Positions 1 through 7,831 of a stretch of 64,000 nucleotides of DNA are shown one piece after another. Made by a program: the position numbers and the translations under genes. Location: positions 3,596,001 through 3,660,000 of the forward strand of contig NZ_AP022599.1 in the NCBI RefSeq assembly GCF_010725725.1, in the 5' to 3' direction. Position 1 is the first letter of the stretch. Each line of letters opens with the position of its first letter. A model generated the notes under the pieces. The model saw only the letters and a list, made by a program, of their open reading frames with translations, was not told the origin of the DNA and searched no databases. This DNA is from Mycolicibacterium pulveris (GTDB taxonomy: Bacteria; Actinomycetota; Actinomycetes; Mycobacteriales; Mycobacteriaceae).

Positions 1-789
1 GGGTGGCGCAAGGTCGCACCGCTGCTGGTGGACGCGGGCTGGCGGGTGGTCGCGCCGTTCATGCGCGGCTACGCGCCGTCGTCGCTGGCGTCGGACGGCA
101 GCTACCACATCGGCGCGCTGATGGACGACGCGCTTCGGGTGCTCGACGCCGCGGGGCCGACCGGCCGTGACGTGTTCATCGGCCACGACTGGGGCGCGAT
201 CGCCGGCGCCGGTCTGGCGGCGATGCCCGACAGCCCGTTCACCAAGGCCGTGATCATGTCGGTGCCGATGCCGGCGTCGTTCCAACCGCTGGGCAGGGTG
301 CCGGACGCGGGACGCCTCGCCACGCAGATACCCCGCCAGCTGCTGCGCAGTTGGTACATCATGTACTTCCAATTGCCTTGGCTTCCAGAGCGTTCCGCGA
401 AGTGGGTGGTGCCGAGGTTATGGCGTCAGTGGTCGCCCGGATATCGGGCCGACGAGGATGTGCGCCATGTCGAGGAGGCCATCGGCGCCCCCGACCGGTG
501 GCGCGCGGCGCTCGGCTACTACCGCGCCGCGGTGCGCAACACCAAGCCGCCCGCGCAATATGCCGAGCTGCACAGTCACTGGCTGTCGGCGCCGCGGATG
601 CCGACGCTGTACCTGCACGGCCTCGGCGACGGTTGCGCCTCAGCCGATTACGCCCACTGGGTCGAACGTGTCCTGCCGGAGGGCAGCGCGGTGGCGCTGG
701 TCGAACGGGCGGGCCACTTTCTGCAGCTGGAACAGCCCGAGGCCGTCGCGCGCCATATCGTCGACTTCATAGGGCGCCCGTCCGGCTAG
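1..789 (+). CDS. Alpha/beta hydrolase, epoxide-hydrolase-like (5' end outside window)
   Basis: The frame is open from base 1, so the start codon lies upstream of the window. The visible 262 residues form an alpha/beta hydrolase. The conserved R-G-Y-A-P-S stretch comes early, the nucleophile elbow is G-H-D-W-G near base 181 (Asp in the nucleophile position, as in epoxide hydrolases and haloalkane dehalogenases rather than Ser esterases), and the catalytic His is in R-A-G-H-F near base 712. The product is probably a soluble hydrolase of epoxides or related lipophilic substrates; the substrate cannot be read from sequence. The next gene follows after 3 bases, suggesting co-transcription. The catalytic class is fairly sure, the specificity unknown. 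Confidence 0.8.
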   Translation, partial: GWRKVAPLLVDAGWRVVAPFMRGYAPSSLASDGSYHIGALMDDALRVLDAAGPTGRDVFIGHDWGAIAGAGLAAMPDSPFTKAVIMSVPMPASFQPLGRVPDAGRLATQIPRQLLRSWYIMYFQLPWLPERSAKWVVPRLWRQWSPGYRADEDVRHVEEAIGAPDRWRAALGYYRAAVRNTKPPAQYAELHSHWLSAPRMPTLYLHGLGDGCASADYAHWVERVLPEGSAVALVERAGHFLQLEQPEAVARHIVDFIGRPSG

Positions 790-792
790 CCG

Positions 793-2055
793 ATGGCCGC
801 CAGGAACCTCGCCGCGGTCGACGCGCAGACGTACTGGATGTCGGCGAAGATCCCCAGCGACCAGTTCCTGCTGTACGGTTTCGCCGGCGCGCCTGCGGAT
901 CTGGGCCGCGCGGTGCAGCAGATCCGGGCGCGTGCCGATCGTTGCCCAGAACTGCGGCTGCGGGTGCGCGACCGCGAGCTCGGCTATCCTGAATGGGTGA
1001 GCGGCTCGGTGGCCGCCGAGCAGTTCGTGGTGCACGAGGCACCGGGGTCGTGGCGCGATTGCCTGGCCGCGGTCGCGGGACTCGCCGACGATCAGCTGGA
1101 CCCGCGGCACCTGGCCTGGCGGCTGCATGTCCTTCCCGACGTGTCCGGGCTGTTCGACGGCGGCGCCGCGACGGTGGCGGTGTTGCAGGCCGCGCACGTG
1201 CTGGGCGACGGCGTCCGGTCCTCGGCGTTGGCGGCGCTGCTGTTCGGGCGCGCCCAGACGGTGCCCGCCGTTCCGGCGCGGCCGGGGTGGCAGAGCGCCA
1301 CCCTGCCGTGGCGCGCGTATCACGCCGCGCGGGCCCACCGCAGGTTGAGCCGTGACACCGACGCGGGCCTTGTTGCCCCACAAGCGGATTCACGACCCGC
1401 GTTGCGCAGCAATTCGCGTCCCGACGGTGTTCGCAGTATCCGCACGGTGATCCGGCACCGTTCGCAGATACCGGGTCCGACCGTGACGGTCGCGGTGCTC
1501 GCGGCCGTGTCGACAGCACTGTCCGGGCATCTACGCGAGCTCGGCGACGACCCCGCCCGGTTAGGCGCCGAAGTGCCGATGGCCAAGGCGGGGATCCGGA
1601 CCGCGCACAACCACTTCGGCAACGTCGGCGTCGACCTGCACCCGGAGCTGGCCTATCCCGAGCGGGCCGCACGGATCGCCGAGGAACTCGACCGGCGTCG
1701 TCGTCGCGCCGCGCATCCGGCGATGCTGGCCGCAAGCCGCGCAACGGCGGCGGTGCCCGCGGCGCTGCTGCGTTGGGGAGTGGCGCAATTCGATCCGACG
1801 CTGCGCTCGCCGACGGTCACCGGCAACACCGTGGTGTCCAGCGTGAACCGCGGTGCCGCCGACTTGAGCTTCGGTGACGCGCCGGTGCGGATGACGGCCG
1901 GCTATCCGGCCCTGTCACCGATGATGGGCGTGACCCACGGCGTGCACGGCATCGGGGACATTATCGCGATCAGCGTGCACGCCGCCGAGTCGGCGATCGG
2001 CGATGCCAACGCCTACGTCGACCGACTGTCGGCGGCGTTGGCAGAAGCCCGGTAG
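793..2055 (+). CDS. WS/DGAT-like acyltransferase family protein with altered active-site motif
   Basis: A 420-residue protein resembling the wax ester synthase/diacylglycerol acyltransferase family, somewhat shorter than the usual 450-480 residues. The canonical H-H-x-x-x-D-G motif appears near residue 140 as A-H-V-L-G-D-G, so the first His is replaced while the second His and the D-G are kept. The C-terminal half has family features including S-x-V-N-R-G and a closing segment like the DUF1298 region. It starts ATG 3 bases after the preceding hydrolase and is probably co-expressed with it. Family members make triacylglycerol or wax esters from acyl-CoA. With the altered motif, activity is uncertain and it may be a diverged or non-catalytic member. 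Confidence 0.65.
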   Translation: MAARNLAAVDAQTYWMSAKIPSDQFLLYGFAGAPADLGRAVQQIRARADRCPELRLRVRDRELGYPEWVSGSVAAEQFVVHEAPGSWRDCLAAVAGLADDQLDPRHLAWRLHVLPDVSGLFDGGAATVAVLQAAHVLGDGVRSSALAALLFGRAQTVPAVPARPGWQSATLPWRAYHAARAHRRLSRDTDAGLVAPQADSRPALRSNSRPDGVRSIRTVIRHRSQIPGPTVTVAVLAAVSTALSGHLRELGDDPARLGAEVPMAKAGIRTAHNHFGNVGVDLHPELAYPERAARIAEELDRRRRRAAHPAMLAASRATAAVPAALLRWGVAQFDPTLRSPTVTGNTVVSSVNRGAADLSFGDAPVRMTAGYPALSPMMGVTHGVHGIGDIIAISVHAAESAIGDANAYVDRLSAALAEAR

Positions 2056-2081
2056 GGGTGTGCGGGCGTTAACACATGGCC

Positions 2082-2087
2082 TAAGTT
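2082..2087 (+). promoter_or_regulatory. -10 element TAAGTT, predicted leaderless start for the DoxX gene
   Basis: TAAGTT fits the mycobacterial TANNNT -10 consensus and ends 7 bases before the ATG at 2095. This places the transcription start at or next to the A of the start codon. No Shine-Dalgarno sequence precedes the ATG, consistent with a leaderless mRNA. Inferred from sequence only. Confidence 0.5.
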
Positions 2088-2094
2088 TTGTTGC

Positions 2095-2625
2095 ATGACT
2101 GCTTACGACTCGGCACTGGACTTCGGGTTGCTGTTCCTGCGGGTGGTGCTCGGCCTGACGATGGCCGCGCACGGCTACAACAAGTTCTTCGGCGGCGGAC
2201 GTATCCCCGGCACCGCCGGCTGGTTCGAGAGCATCGGGATGAAGCCGGGCACCTTCCACGCCCGCGTCGCCGCCACCACGGAGATGGCGGCAGGCATCGG
2301 CCTGGCAGTCGGGCTGTTGACGCCCATCCCCGCCGCGGGTTTTGTGGCGTTGATGCTGGTCGCGGCCTGGACTGTGCACCGGCCCAACGGCTTTTTCATC
2401 GTCAAGGAGGGCTGGGAGTACAACCTGATCCTGGCGACGACGGCGGTGGCCGTCGCGACCATCGGCGCCGGCAAGTACAGCCTCGACTACCTGCTGTTCC
2501 GCGACACCGGCTTCGCCGACCTGCTGCACGGCTGGTGGGGGCTGGTGATCTCGCTGGGGCTCGGCCTCGCAGGCGGCATCGGCCAGCTGGTGATCTTCTA
2601 CCGCCCACCGGCCAAGACCCAGTAA
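2095..2625 (+). CDS. DoxX family integral membrane protein
   Basis: A 176-residue hydrophobic protein with about four membrane helices. It has the DoxX-family N-terminal pattern L-x-x-R-V-V-L-G-L-T-M-A-x-H-G and the following phenylalanine/glycine-rich K-F-F-G-G-G. DoxX proteins are small membrane proteins, some linked in mycobacteria to oxidative-stress membrane complexes; the role of this one is not known. It is transcribed alone, with a probable leaderless promoter 7 bases upstream and a strong hairpin after the stop. A second DoxX-family gene lies at 17692-18231 on the other strand, with little obvious identity beyond the family pattern. Confidence 0.8.
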   Translation: MTAYDSALDFGLLFLRVVLGLTMAAHGYNKFFGGGRIPGTAGWFESIGMKPGTFHARVAATTEMAAGIGLAVGLLTPIPAAGFVALMLVAAWTVHRPNGFFIVKEGWEYNLILATTAVAVATIGAGKYSLDYLLFRDTGFADLLHGWWGLVISLGLGLAGGIGQLVIFYRPPAKTQ

Positions 2626-2642
2626 CCCCGTCGCGGGCAGAC

Positions 2643-2669
2643 GCCCTGCGGCGAAATCTGCCGCAGGGC
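2643..2669 (+). terminator. Perfect 10-bp inverted repeat after the DoxX gene
   Basis: Arms 2643-2652 and 2660-2669 are perfectly complementary around a 7-base loop, 18 bases after the DoxX stop. No U-tract follows, as is usual for mycobacterial hairpins. A second, overlapping inverted repeat (GCGAAATCTGC at 2651-2661 against its complement at 2700-2710, 11 of 11) could form an alternative, wider structure. Likely role: transcript end of the DoxX gene and insulation of the KstR-controlled promoter just downstream. Confidence 0.55.
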
Positions 2670-2744
2670 TGCGCAGCGGGCGCCAACCACGACCCTCCCG
2701 CAGATTTCGCGAACCGGGGTCGTCTCGAACCCGGACCGCGAAGC

Positions 2745-2758
2745 TAGAACACGTTCTA
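2745..2758 (+). promoter_or_regulatory. KstR-type operator TAGAACACGTTCTA overlapping the -10 of the DUF3556 gene
   Basis: The 14-mer matches the established KstR consensus TNNAACNNGTTNNA at every specified position and extends to perfect 7-bp arms (CTAGAAC/GTTCTAG) around AC. KstR is the TetR-family repressor of the mycobacterial cholesterol catabolic regulon. The operator's last two bases begin a -10 hexamer TAGTCT (2757-2762) that ends 7 bases before the ATG at 2770. Repressor binding would therefore occlude the promoter of a leaderless transcript. The motif is seen directly; regulation by KstR is inferred. Confidence 0.75.
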
Positions 2759-2769
2759 GTCTTTGAGCC

Positions 2770-4533
2770 ATGGGGTTCTTGAAACAGGACGCACCGGTCA
2801 TCGAGGACTTCGAGCAGTGGAGCAAGGGCACCCGCGCCGAGAAGATCGTGCCGATGGCGCGGCACTGGGCCGAAGTCGGCTTCGGGACGCCGGTCGTGCT
2901 GCACCTGTTCTACGTCGCCAAGATCGCGCTCTACATCCTCGGCGGTTGGCTCGCCGTGCTCACCACCGCCGGCATCGACGGGTTCACCAACGTCGCCTCC
3001 TGGTATGCCGAACCGATCGTGTTCGAGAAGGTCGTGCTCTACACGATGCTGTTCGAGGTGGTCGGTCTCGGATGCGGCTTCGGCCCGCTGAACAACCGGT
3101 TCTTTCCGCCGATGGGTTCGATCCTGTATTGGTTGCGGCCCAACACGATTCGGCTGCCGCCGTGGCCGCAGCGGATCCCGATGACCAAGGGCACCAGACG
3201 CACCCCGGTTGACGCACTGCTGTACGCCGCGCTGCTGGTGATGCTTGTCGTGGCGCTGTTCTCCGACGGCACCGGCCCGATCCCCGAGCTGGGCACGGAG
3301 GTGGGCGTGCTGCCGGTCTGGCAGATCTGGGCGATCCTCGGCATCCTCGCGGTGCTGGGCCTACGCGACAAGGTGGTCTTTCTGGCCGCCCGCGGCGAGG
3401 TGTACGCCTCGCTGGCGGTGTGTTTCCTGTTCGCGGGCGCCGACATCATCCTGGGCGCCAAGTTGGTTCTCCTGGTGATCTGGCTCGGCGCCGCGGTGTC
3501 CAAGCTCAACAAGCACTTCCCGTTCGTCATCTCGACGATGATGAGCAACAACCCGGTGATCCGGCCGCGGTGGATCAAACGCAGGTTCTTCGAACGCTTT
3601 CCGGACGATCTGCGGCCGGGCCGGCTGTCGCGTTGGCTCGCGCATGTCAGCACCGCCATCGAGGGCCTGGTGCCGCTCGTGCTGTTCTTCTCCCACGGCG
3701 GCTGGCCCACGGCGATCGCCGCGTTCGTCATGGTGTGCTTCCACTTCGGCATCCTGTCGGCGATCCCGATGGGCGTGCCGCTGGAATGGAACGTCTTCAT
3801 GATCTTCTCGGTGCTGGCACTGTTCGTCGGGCACGCCGGGATAGGCCTGGGCGATCTGCAGAGTCCGTGGCCGATCGTGTTGTTCGCGGTCCTCGCCACC
3901 ACCGTCGCGTTGGGAAACCTGTTCCCGCGCAAGGTTTCCTTCCTTCCGGGCATGCGCTACTACGCGGGCAACTGGGACACCGGGCTGTGGTGCATGACGC
4001 CGTCGGCCAGCGAGAAACTCGAGAACGGCATCGTTTCGATCGCGAGCATGCCGCAGGCGCAGATGGAGCGCTACTACGGCAGCCCCGAGACCGCGCAGAT
4101 GTACCTCTACATGGGATATGCGTTCCGCGCCTTCAACACTCACGGCCGCGCGATGTTCACCCTCGCGCACCGCGCGATGGCCGGACACAACGAGGACGAC
4201 TACGTGCTGACCGACGGCGAACGCATCTGCTCCACCGCGATCGGCTGGAACTTCGGCGACGGCCACATGCACAACGAACAGCTCATCGCCGCCCTTCAGG
4301 AGCGCTGCCACTTCGAGCCCGGCGAGGTTCGCGTCGTGCTGATCGACGCACAACCCATCCACCGCCAGACCCAGCAGTACCGGCTCGTCGACGCGGCGAC
4401 GGGCGAGTTCGAACGGGGTTTCGTCAGGGTCGCCGACATGGTGACCCGCCAGCCCTGGGACGACACCGTCCCCGTGCATGTGACGCGGTCGGACCCCGCC
4501 GCACCGCGGGCGGATCGCGACCCCGCGCACTAG
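2770..4533 (+). CDS. DUF3556 domain-containing membrane protein, predicted KstR regulon
   Basis: A 587-residue protein resembling the mycobacterial DUF3556 family (members about 575-590 residues, function uncharacterised). The N-terminal two thirds carry multiple hydrophobic segments: an early helix around residues 45-65, further helices around 145-250 and 300-390. The C-terminal about 190 residues are soluble in composition and start after an M-R-Y-Y-A-G-N-W segment. The start is the ATG 7 bases after a TAGTCT -10 inside a KstR-like operator, so the message is probably leaderless. Location behind a KstR site suggests a role in sterol uptake or catabolism, perhaps at the membrane. That is inference; no catalytic motif was recognised. 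Confidence 0.75.
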   Translation: MGFLKQDAPVIEDFEQWSKGTRAEKIVPMARHWAEVGFGTPVVLHLFYVAKIALYILGGWLAVLTTAGIDGFTNVASWYAEPIVFEKVVLYTMLFEVVGLGCGFGPLNNRFFPPMGSILYWLRPNTIRLPPWPQRIPMTKGTRRTPVDALLYAALLVMLVVALFSDGTGPIPELGTEVGVLPVWQIWAILGILAVLGLRDKVVFLAARGEVYASLAVCFLFAGADIILGAKLVLLVIWLGAAVSKLNKHFPFVISTMMSNNPVIRPRWIKRRFFERFPDDLRPGRLSRWLAHVSTAIEGLVPLVLFFSHGGWPTAIAAFVMVCFHFGILSAIPMGVPLEWNVFMIFSVLALFVGHAGIGLGDLQSPWPIVLFAVLATTVALGNLFPRKVSFLPGMRYYAGNWDTGLWCMTPSASEKLENGIVSIASMPQAQMERYYGSPETAQMYLYMGYAFRAFNTHGRAMFTLAHRAMAGHNEDDYVLTDGERICSTAIGWNFGDGHMHNEQLIAALQERCHFEPGEVRVVLIDAQPIHRQTQQYRLVDAATGEFERGFVRVADMVTRQPWDDTVPVHVTRSDPAAPRADRDPAH

Positions 4534-4554
4534 GCCCAACTACCAACCAGTAGG

Positions 4555-4584
4555 TTGACCTAGTAAACCTTGTTCGTTTACGTT
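4555..4584 (+). promoter_or_regulatory. Promoter with embedded inverted repeat upstream of the thiolase operon
   Basis: TTGACC (4555-4560) and TACGTT (4579-4584) are separated by 18 bases, a good SigA-type promoter. Within the spacer lies the inverted repeat GTAAAC-N7-GTTTAC (4563-4581), the size and position expected of a TetR-family operator. Just upstream is another short palindrome, CAACC-AGTA-GGTTG (4544-4557), overlapping the -35. No regulator gene is adjacent. The operon is therefore probably controlled by a distant TetR-type acyl-CoA sensor. Motifs are seen; regulator identity is unknown. Confidence 0.55.
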
Positions 4585-4651
4585 CAGGGGTGACCCGGTT
4601 CAGGGGTGAGCCCTGCGTGGGACCAACATCGAACTTCGAAGGAGAAGTGTC

Positions 4652-5797
4652 ATGGCTGAAGCCGTCATCGTCGAGGCCGTACGGTCGCCCGTCGGCAAGC
4701 GTAACGGCGGGTTGTCGGGGATCCATCCCGGTGAGTTGTCCGCGCAGGTGCTCAACGGGCTGGTGGAGCGCGCGGGCGTCGATCCCGCGATTGTCGAGGA
4801 CGTCATCTGGGGCTGTGTCATGCAGGCCGGCGAGCAGGCGCTCGACATCGCGCGCACCGCGGTGCTGGCCGCCGGCTGGCCCGAGAGCGTGCCAGGCGTG
4901 ACCGTTGACCGGCAGTGCGGCTCGAGCCAGCAGTCGGTGCACTTCGCCGCGGCGAGTGTGATCGCCGGCCACTACGACGTGGTTGTCGCGGGCGGTGTGG
5001 AGTCTATGTCGCGCACGCCGATGGGGTCGTCGTTGGCCAACGGCGGACACCCCTACCCCGAGGCGTTCCGCAACCGCTACAGCCAGACCCCCAACCAGGG
5101 CATCGGTGCGGAGATGATCGCCGAGCAGTGGGGCTTCGACCGCACCGCGCTGGACCAGTTCTCGCTGGACTCGCACGAGAAGGCCGCCGCCGCGCAGGAT
5201 GCGGGCGCGTTCGACGACCAGATCGTGGCGATCAAGGACCAGGACGGCAACCCGGTGCTCAAGGACGAGGGCATCCGTCGGGGCACCACGCTGGAGAAGA
5301 TGGGTCAGCTCAAGCCGGCGTTCAAGGAGGACGGCGTGATTCACGCCGGCAACTCCTCGCAGATCTCCGACGGCTCGGCCGCGCTGCTGTTCATGTCGGC
5401 CGAGAAGGCCAAGTCGTTGGGTCTGAAGCCGATCGCGCGGGTGCACACCGCCACGCTCGCCGGCGCCGACCCGGTGATCATGCTGACCGCGCCGATCCCG
5501 GCCACCCAGAAGGCGCTGAAGAAGTCGGGCCTTTCGCTCGACGAGATCGGCGTGTTCGAGGTCAACGAGGCGTTCGCCCCGGTCCCGTTGGCGTGGCTGA
5601 AGGACATCGGCGCCGACGAGAAGAAGCTCAACCCCAACGGCGGCGCGATCGCGCTGGGCCATCCGCTCGGCGGCTCCGGCGCACGGATCATGACCACGAT
5701 GCTCTACCACATGCGCGACAAGGGCATTCGCTACGGCCTGCAGACCATGTGTGAGGGCGGCGGTCAGGCCAACGCCACCATCCTCGAGCTGCTGTGA
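4652..5797 (+). CDS. Acetyl-CoA acetyltransferase (thiolase)
   Basis: A 381-residue thiolase of the degradative FadA type. The nucleophilic Cys lies in D-R-Q-C-G-S-S near residue 90. The N-E-A-F-A-P motif is near 305, G-G-A-I-A-L-G-H-P with the catalytic His near 333, and the second catalytic Cys in T-M-C-E-G-G-G near 367. It cleaves 3-ketoacyl-CoA to acetyl-CoA plus a shortened acyl-CoA in the cytosol. A strong ribosome site (AAGGAGAAG) precedes the ATG. Its stop overlaps the start of the enoyl-CoA hydratase gene (GTGA), and an acyl-CoA dehydrogenase follows, so three beta-oxidation steps are grouped. It resembles M. tuberculosis FadA-type thiolases; which paralog it is orthologous to cannot be fixed here. 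Confidence 0.9.
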   Translation: MAEAVIVEAVRSPVGKRNGGLSGIHPGELSAQVLNGLVERAGVDPAIVEDVIWGCVMQAGEQALDIARTAVLAAGWPESVPGVTVDRQCGSSQQSVHFAAASVIAGHYDVVVAGGVESMSRTPMGSSLANGGHPYPEAFRNRYSQTPNQGIGAEMIAEQWGFDRTALDQFSLDSHEKAAAAQDAGAFDDQIVAIKDQDGNPVLKDEGIRRGTTLEKMGQLKPAFKEDGVIHAGNSSQISDGSAALLFMSAEKAKSLGLKPIARVHTATLAGADPVIMLTAPIPATQKALKKSGLSLDEIGVFEVNEAFAPVPLAWLKDIGADEKKLNPNGGAIALGHPLGGSGARIMTTMLYHMRDKGIRYGLQTMCEGGGQANATILELL

Positions 5798-6591
5798 CCG
5801 ATGCGGTGACCAGCCCCGCCGCGCTGACCGAGCGACGGGGCAACGTCCTCCTGATCACGATCAACCGCCCGGAGGCGCGCAACGCCGTCAACAGCGCGGT
5901 GAGCACCGCCGTCGGCGACGCGTTGCAGCAGGCGCACGACGATCCCGAGGTGCGTGCAGTCGTGCTCACCGGCGCCGGCGAATCGTTTTGTGCCGGAGCT
6001 GATCTCAAGGCGATCTCGCGACGGGAGAACCTCTTTCACCCCGACCACCCCGAATGGGGATTCGCCGGCTACGTCCGCCACTACATCGACAAGCCGACGA
6101 TCGCCGCGGTCAACGGCACCGCGCTGGGCGGGGGCACCGAACTGGCGCTGGCCAGCGACCTGGTGGTGGCAGAGGAGCGCGCGCAGTTCGGCCTGCCGGA
6201 GGTCAAGCGCGGGCTGATCGCCGCGGCCGGCGGGGTCTTCCGGATCGTCGATCACCTGCCCCGCAAGGTGGCGATGGAGTTGTTGTTCACCGGTGAACCG
6301 ATGACTTCGGCCGACGCGCTGAAGTGGGGGTTGATCAACCAGGTCGTGCCCGACGGCACCGCCGTCGACGCGGCATTGGTTCTGGCCGAACGGATTACGT
6401 GTAACGCACCGCTTGCCGTGTGGGCAAGCAAGCGCGTCGCGATGGGCGTCGACGACGGAGTGATCGTCGGTGACGAACCGGGGTGGACCAGAACCATGCG
6501 CGAGATCTCCACCGTGATCCGCTCCGAGGACGCCAAAGAAGGACCGCTGGCCTTCGCCGAGAAGCGCCAGCCCGTATGGAAAGCAAAGTAA
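5794..6591 (+). CDS. Enoyl-CoA hydratase (crotonase family)
   Basis: A 265-residue crotonase-fold protein starting at a GTG that overlaps the thiolase stop by 4 bases, so translation is probably coupled. Both catalytic glutamates of true hydratases are present: one in A-L-G-G-G-T-E-L near residue 116 and one in G-L-P-E-V near residue 136. The oxyanion-hole segment G-A-D-L-K-A-I also fits. It should hydrate trans-2-enoyl-CoA to 3-hydroxyacyl-CoA. With the neighbouring thiolase and dehydrogenase it gives most of a beta-oxidation cycle; the 3-hydroxyacyl-CoA dehydrogenase is not in the operon. Chain-length or sterol specificity is not visible. Confidence 0.88.
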   Translation: MTDAVTSPAALTERRGNVLLITINRPEARNAVNSAVSTAVGDALQQAHDDPEVRAVVLTGAGESFCAGADLKAISRRENLFHPDHPEWGFAGYVRHYIDKPTIAAVNGTALGGGTELALASDLVVAEERAQFGLPEVKRGLIAAAGGVFRIVDHLPRKVAMELLFTGEPMTSADALKWGLINQVVPDGTAVDAALVLAERITCNAPLAVWASKRVAMGVDDGVIVGDEPGWTRTMREISTVIRSEDAKEGPLAFAEKRQPVWKAK

Positions 6592-6598
6592 GCAGAGC

Positions 6599-7741
6599 AT
6601 GAAACGACTGGTTTTCGAACCCGAGCACGAGCAGCTGCGCGAGACGGCGCGACAGTTTCTGGAGAAGGAATGCGCGCCCTATGCCGAGCAGTGGGAGAAG
6701 GACCGGCTGGTCGCGCGCGAAGCCTATGCTGCCGCAGGCAAATACGGACTCATCGGGTTCAACATGCCCGAGGAGTACGGCGGTGGCGGTGTCGACGACT
6801 TCCGGTTCAACGCTGTCATCGTCGAGGAGTTGGCGAAGTTCGGCCCGGCCACCCCGGGGCTGAGCCTGCAGAACGACATCGTCGGGCCCTATTTCGCGTC
6901 GCTGGCCAACGAGGAGCAGAAGCAGCGCTGGCTGCCCGGGTACATCAGCGGTGAGCTCATCGGCGCCATCGCGATGACCGAGCCCGGCGCCGGCAGCGAC
7001 CTGGCGGGCATCAAGACCACGGCCGTGCGCGACGGCGACGACTGGATCCTCAACGGCTCCAAGACCTTCATCTCCGCGGGCATCAACAGCGACCTCGTCA
7101 TCGTGGTGGCCCGCACCGACCCCGACGCCGGGCACAAGGGTTTCTCGCTGCTGGTCGTCGAGCGCGGCATGGACGGCTTCGAGCGCGGCCGCAAGCTCGA
7201 CAAGATGGGGCTGCACGCCGCCGACACCGCCGAGCTGCACTTCGAAAACGTGCGGGTGCCCGGCAAGAACCTGCTCGGCACCGAGGGGCGCGGCTTCTAC
7301 CATCTGATGGCGAACCTGCCCTCAGAACGGTTGTCGATCGCCGTCGCCGCCATCGCCGGTGCGCGCGCAACATTCGACGAGACGCTGCAATATGTCAAGG
7401 ACCGCAAGGCTTTCGGGCAGCCGATCGGCAGCTTCCAGCACAACCGGTTCGTGATGGCCGAGATGGACACCGAGCTCGAGATCGCCGAGCAGTACATCGA
7501 CCGGTGCCTGCGCGCCGTCGTCGACGGTGAGCTGACCGCCGTGGAGGCGGCCAAGGCCAAATGGTGGTGCACCGAGCTCGGCAAGCGCGTGGTCGACCAC
7601 TGTGTGCAGCTGCACGGCGGCTACGGCTACATGAACGAGTACAAGGTCGCCCGCGATTACGTCGACGTGCGCATCCAGACGATCTTCGGCGGCACGACCG
7701 AGATCATGAAGGAGATCATCGGCCGCGACCTCGGCCTGTAA
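6599..7741 (+). CDS. Acyl-CoA dehydrogenase (FadE type)
   Basis: A 380-residue FAD-dependent acyl-CoA dehydrogenase with the usual three-domain order. The FAD/substrate loop A-M-T-E-P-G-A-G-S-D-L is near residue 125 and the signature C-terminal segment Q-L-H-G-G-Y-G-Y around 338. The segment that carries the catalytic Glu in medium-chain enzymes (Y-E-G-T) reads F-G-G-T here, so the base is probably at the alternative position used by long-chain and isovaleryl-CoA type enzymes. It follows the hydratase by 7 bases in the same operon and introduces the 2,3 double bond. A dispersed palindromic repeat lies just after the stop. Confidence 0.9.
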   Translation: MKRLVFEPEHEQLRETARQFLEKECAPYAEQWEKDRLVAREAYAAAGKYGLIGFNMPEEYGGGGVDDFRFNAVIVEELAKFGPATPGLSLQNDIVGPYFASLANEEQKQRWLPGYISGELIGAIAMTEPGAGSDLAGIKTTAVRDGDDWILNGSKTFISAGINSDLVIVVARTDPDAGHKGFSLLVVERGMDGFERGRKLDKMGLHAADTAELHFENVRVPGKNLLGTEGRGFYHLMANLPSERLSIAVAAIAGARATFDETLQYVKDRKAFGQPIGSFQHNRFVMAEMDTELEIAEQYIDRCLRAVVDGELTAVEAAKAKWWCTELGKRVVDHCVQLHGGYGYMNEYKVARDYVDVRIQTIFGGTTEIMKEIIGRDLGL

Positions 7742-7773
7742 CCCCACGCCGAGATCGACGTTTTGGCGAGTTC

Positions 7774-7812
7774 TACTCGCGCTTTCCCGCCCGTTTGTCC
7801 CTTTGGGCGAAA
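7774..7812. repeat. Dispersed 39-bp intergenic repeat, copy 1
   Basis: This 39-base stretch is repeated at 13487-13525 with 38 of 39 bases identical. Here it lies between the convergent acyl-CoA dehydrogenase and fasciclin genes. It also forms the left side of a near-perfect inverted repeat (CGCTTTC.CGCCCGTT at about 7780-7797 against 7813-7829), which would act as a bidirectional terminator. The exact conservation suggests a mobile or gene-converted intergenic element rather than a generic hairpin. Confidence 0.7.
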
Positions 7813-7831
7813 CAACGGGCGAGAAAGCGGG

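Noticed and set aside
3361..4539. Minus-strand open frame of 392 codons opposite the DUF3556 gene
   Set aside because: Antisense shadow with His/Arg/Asp-rich composition, while the plus frame has membrane helices and a promoter.
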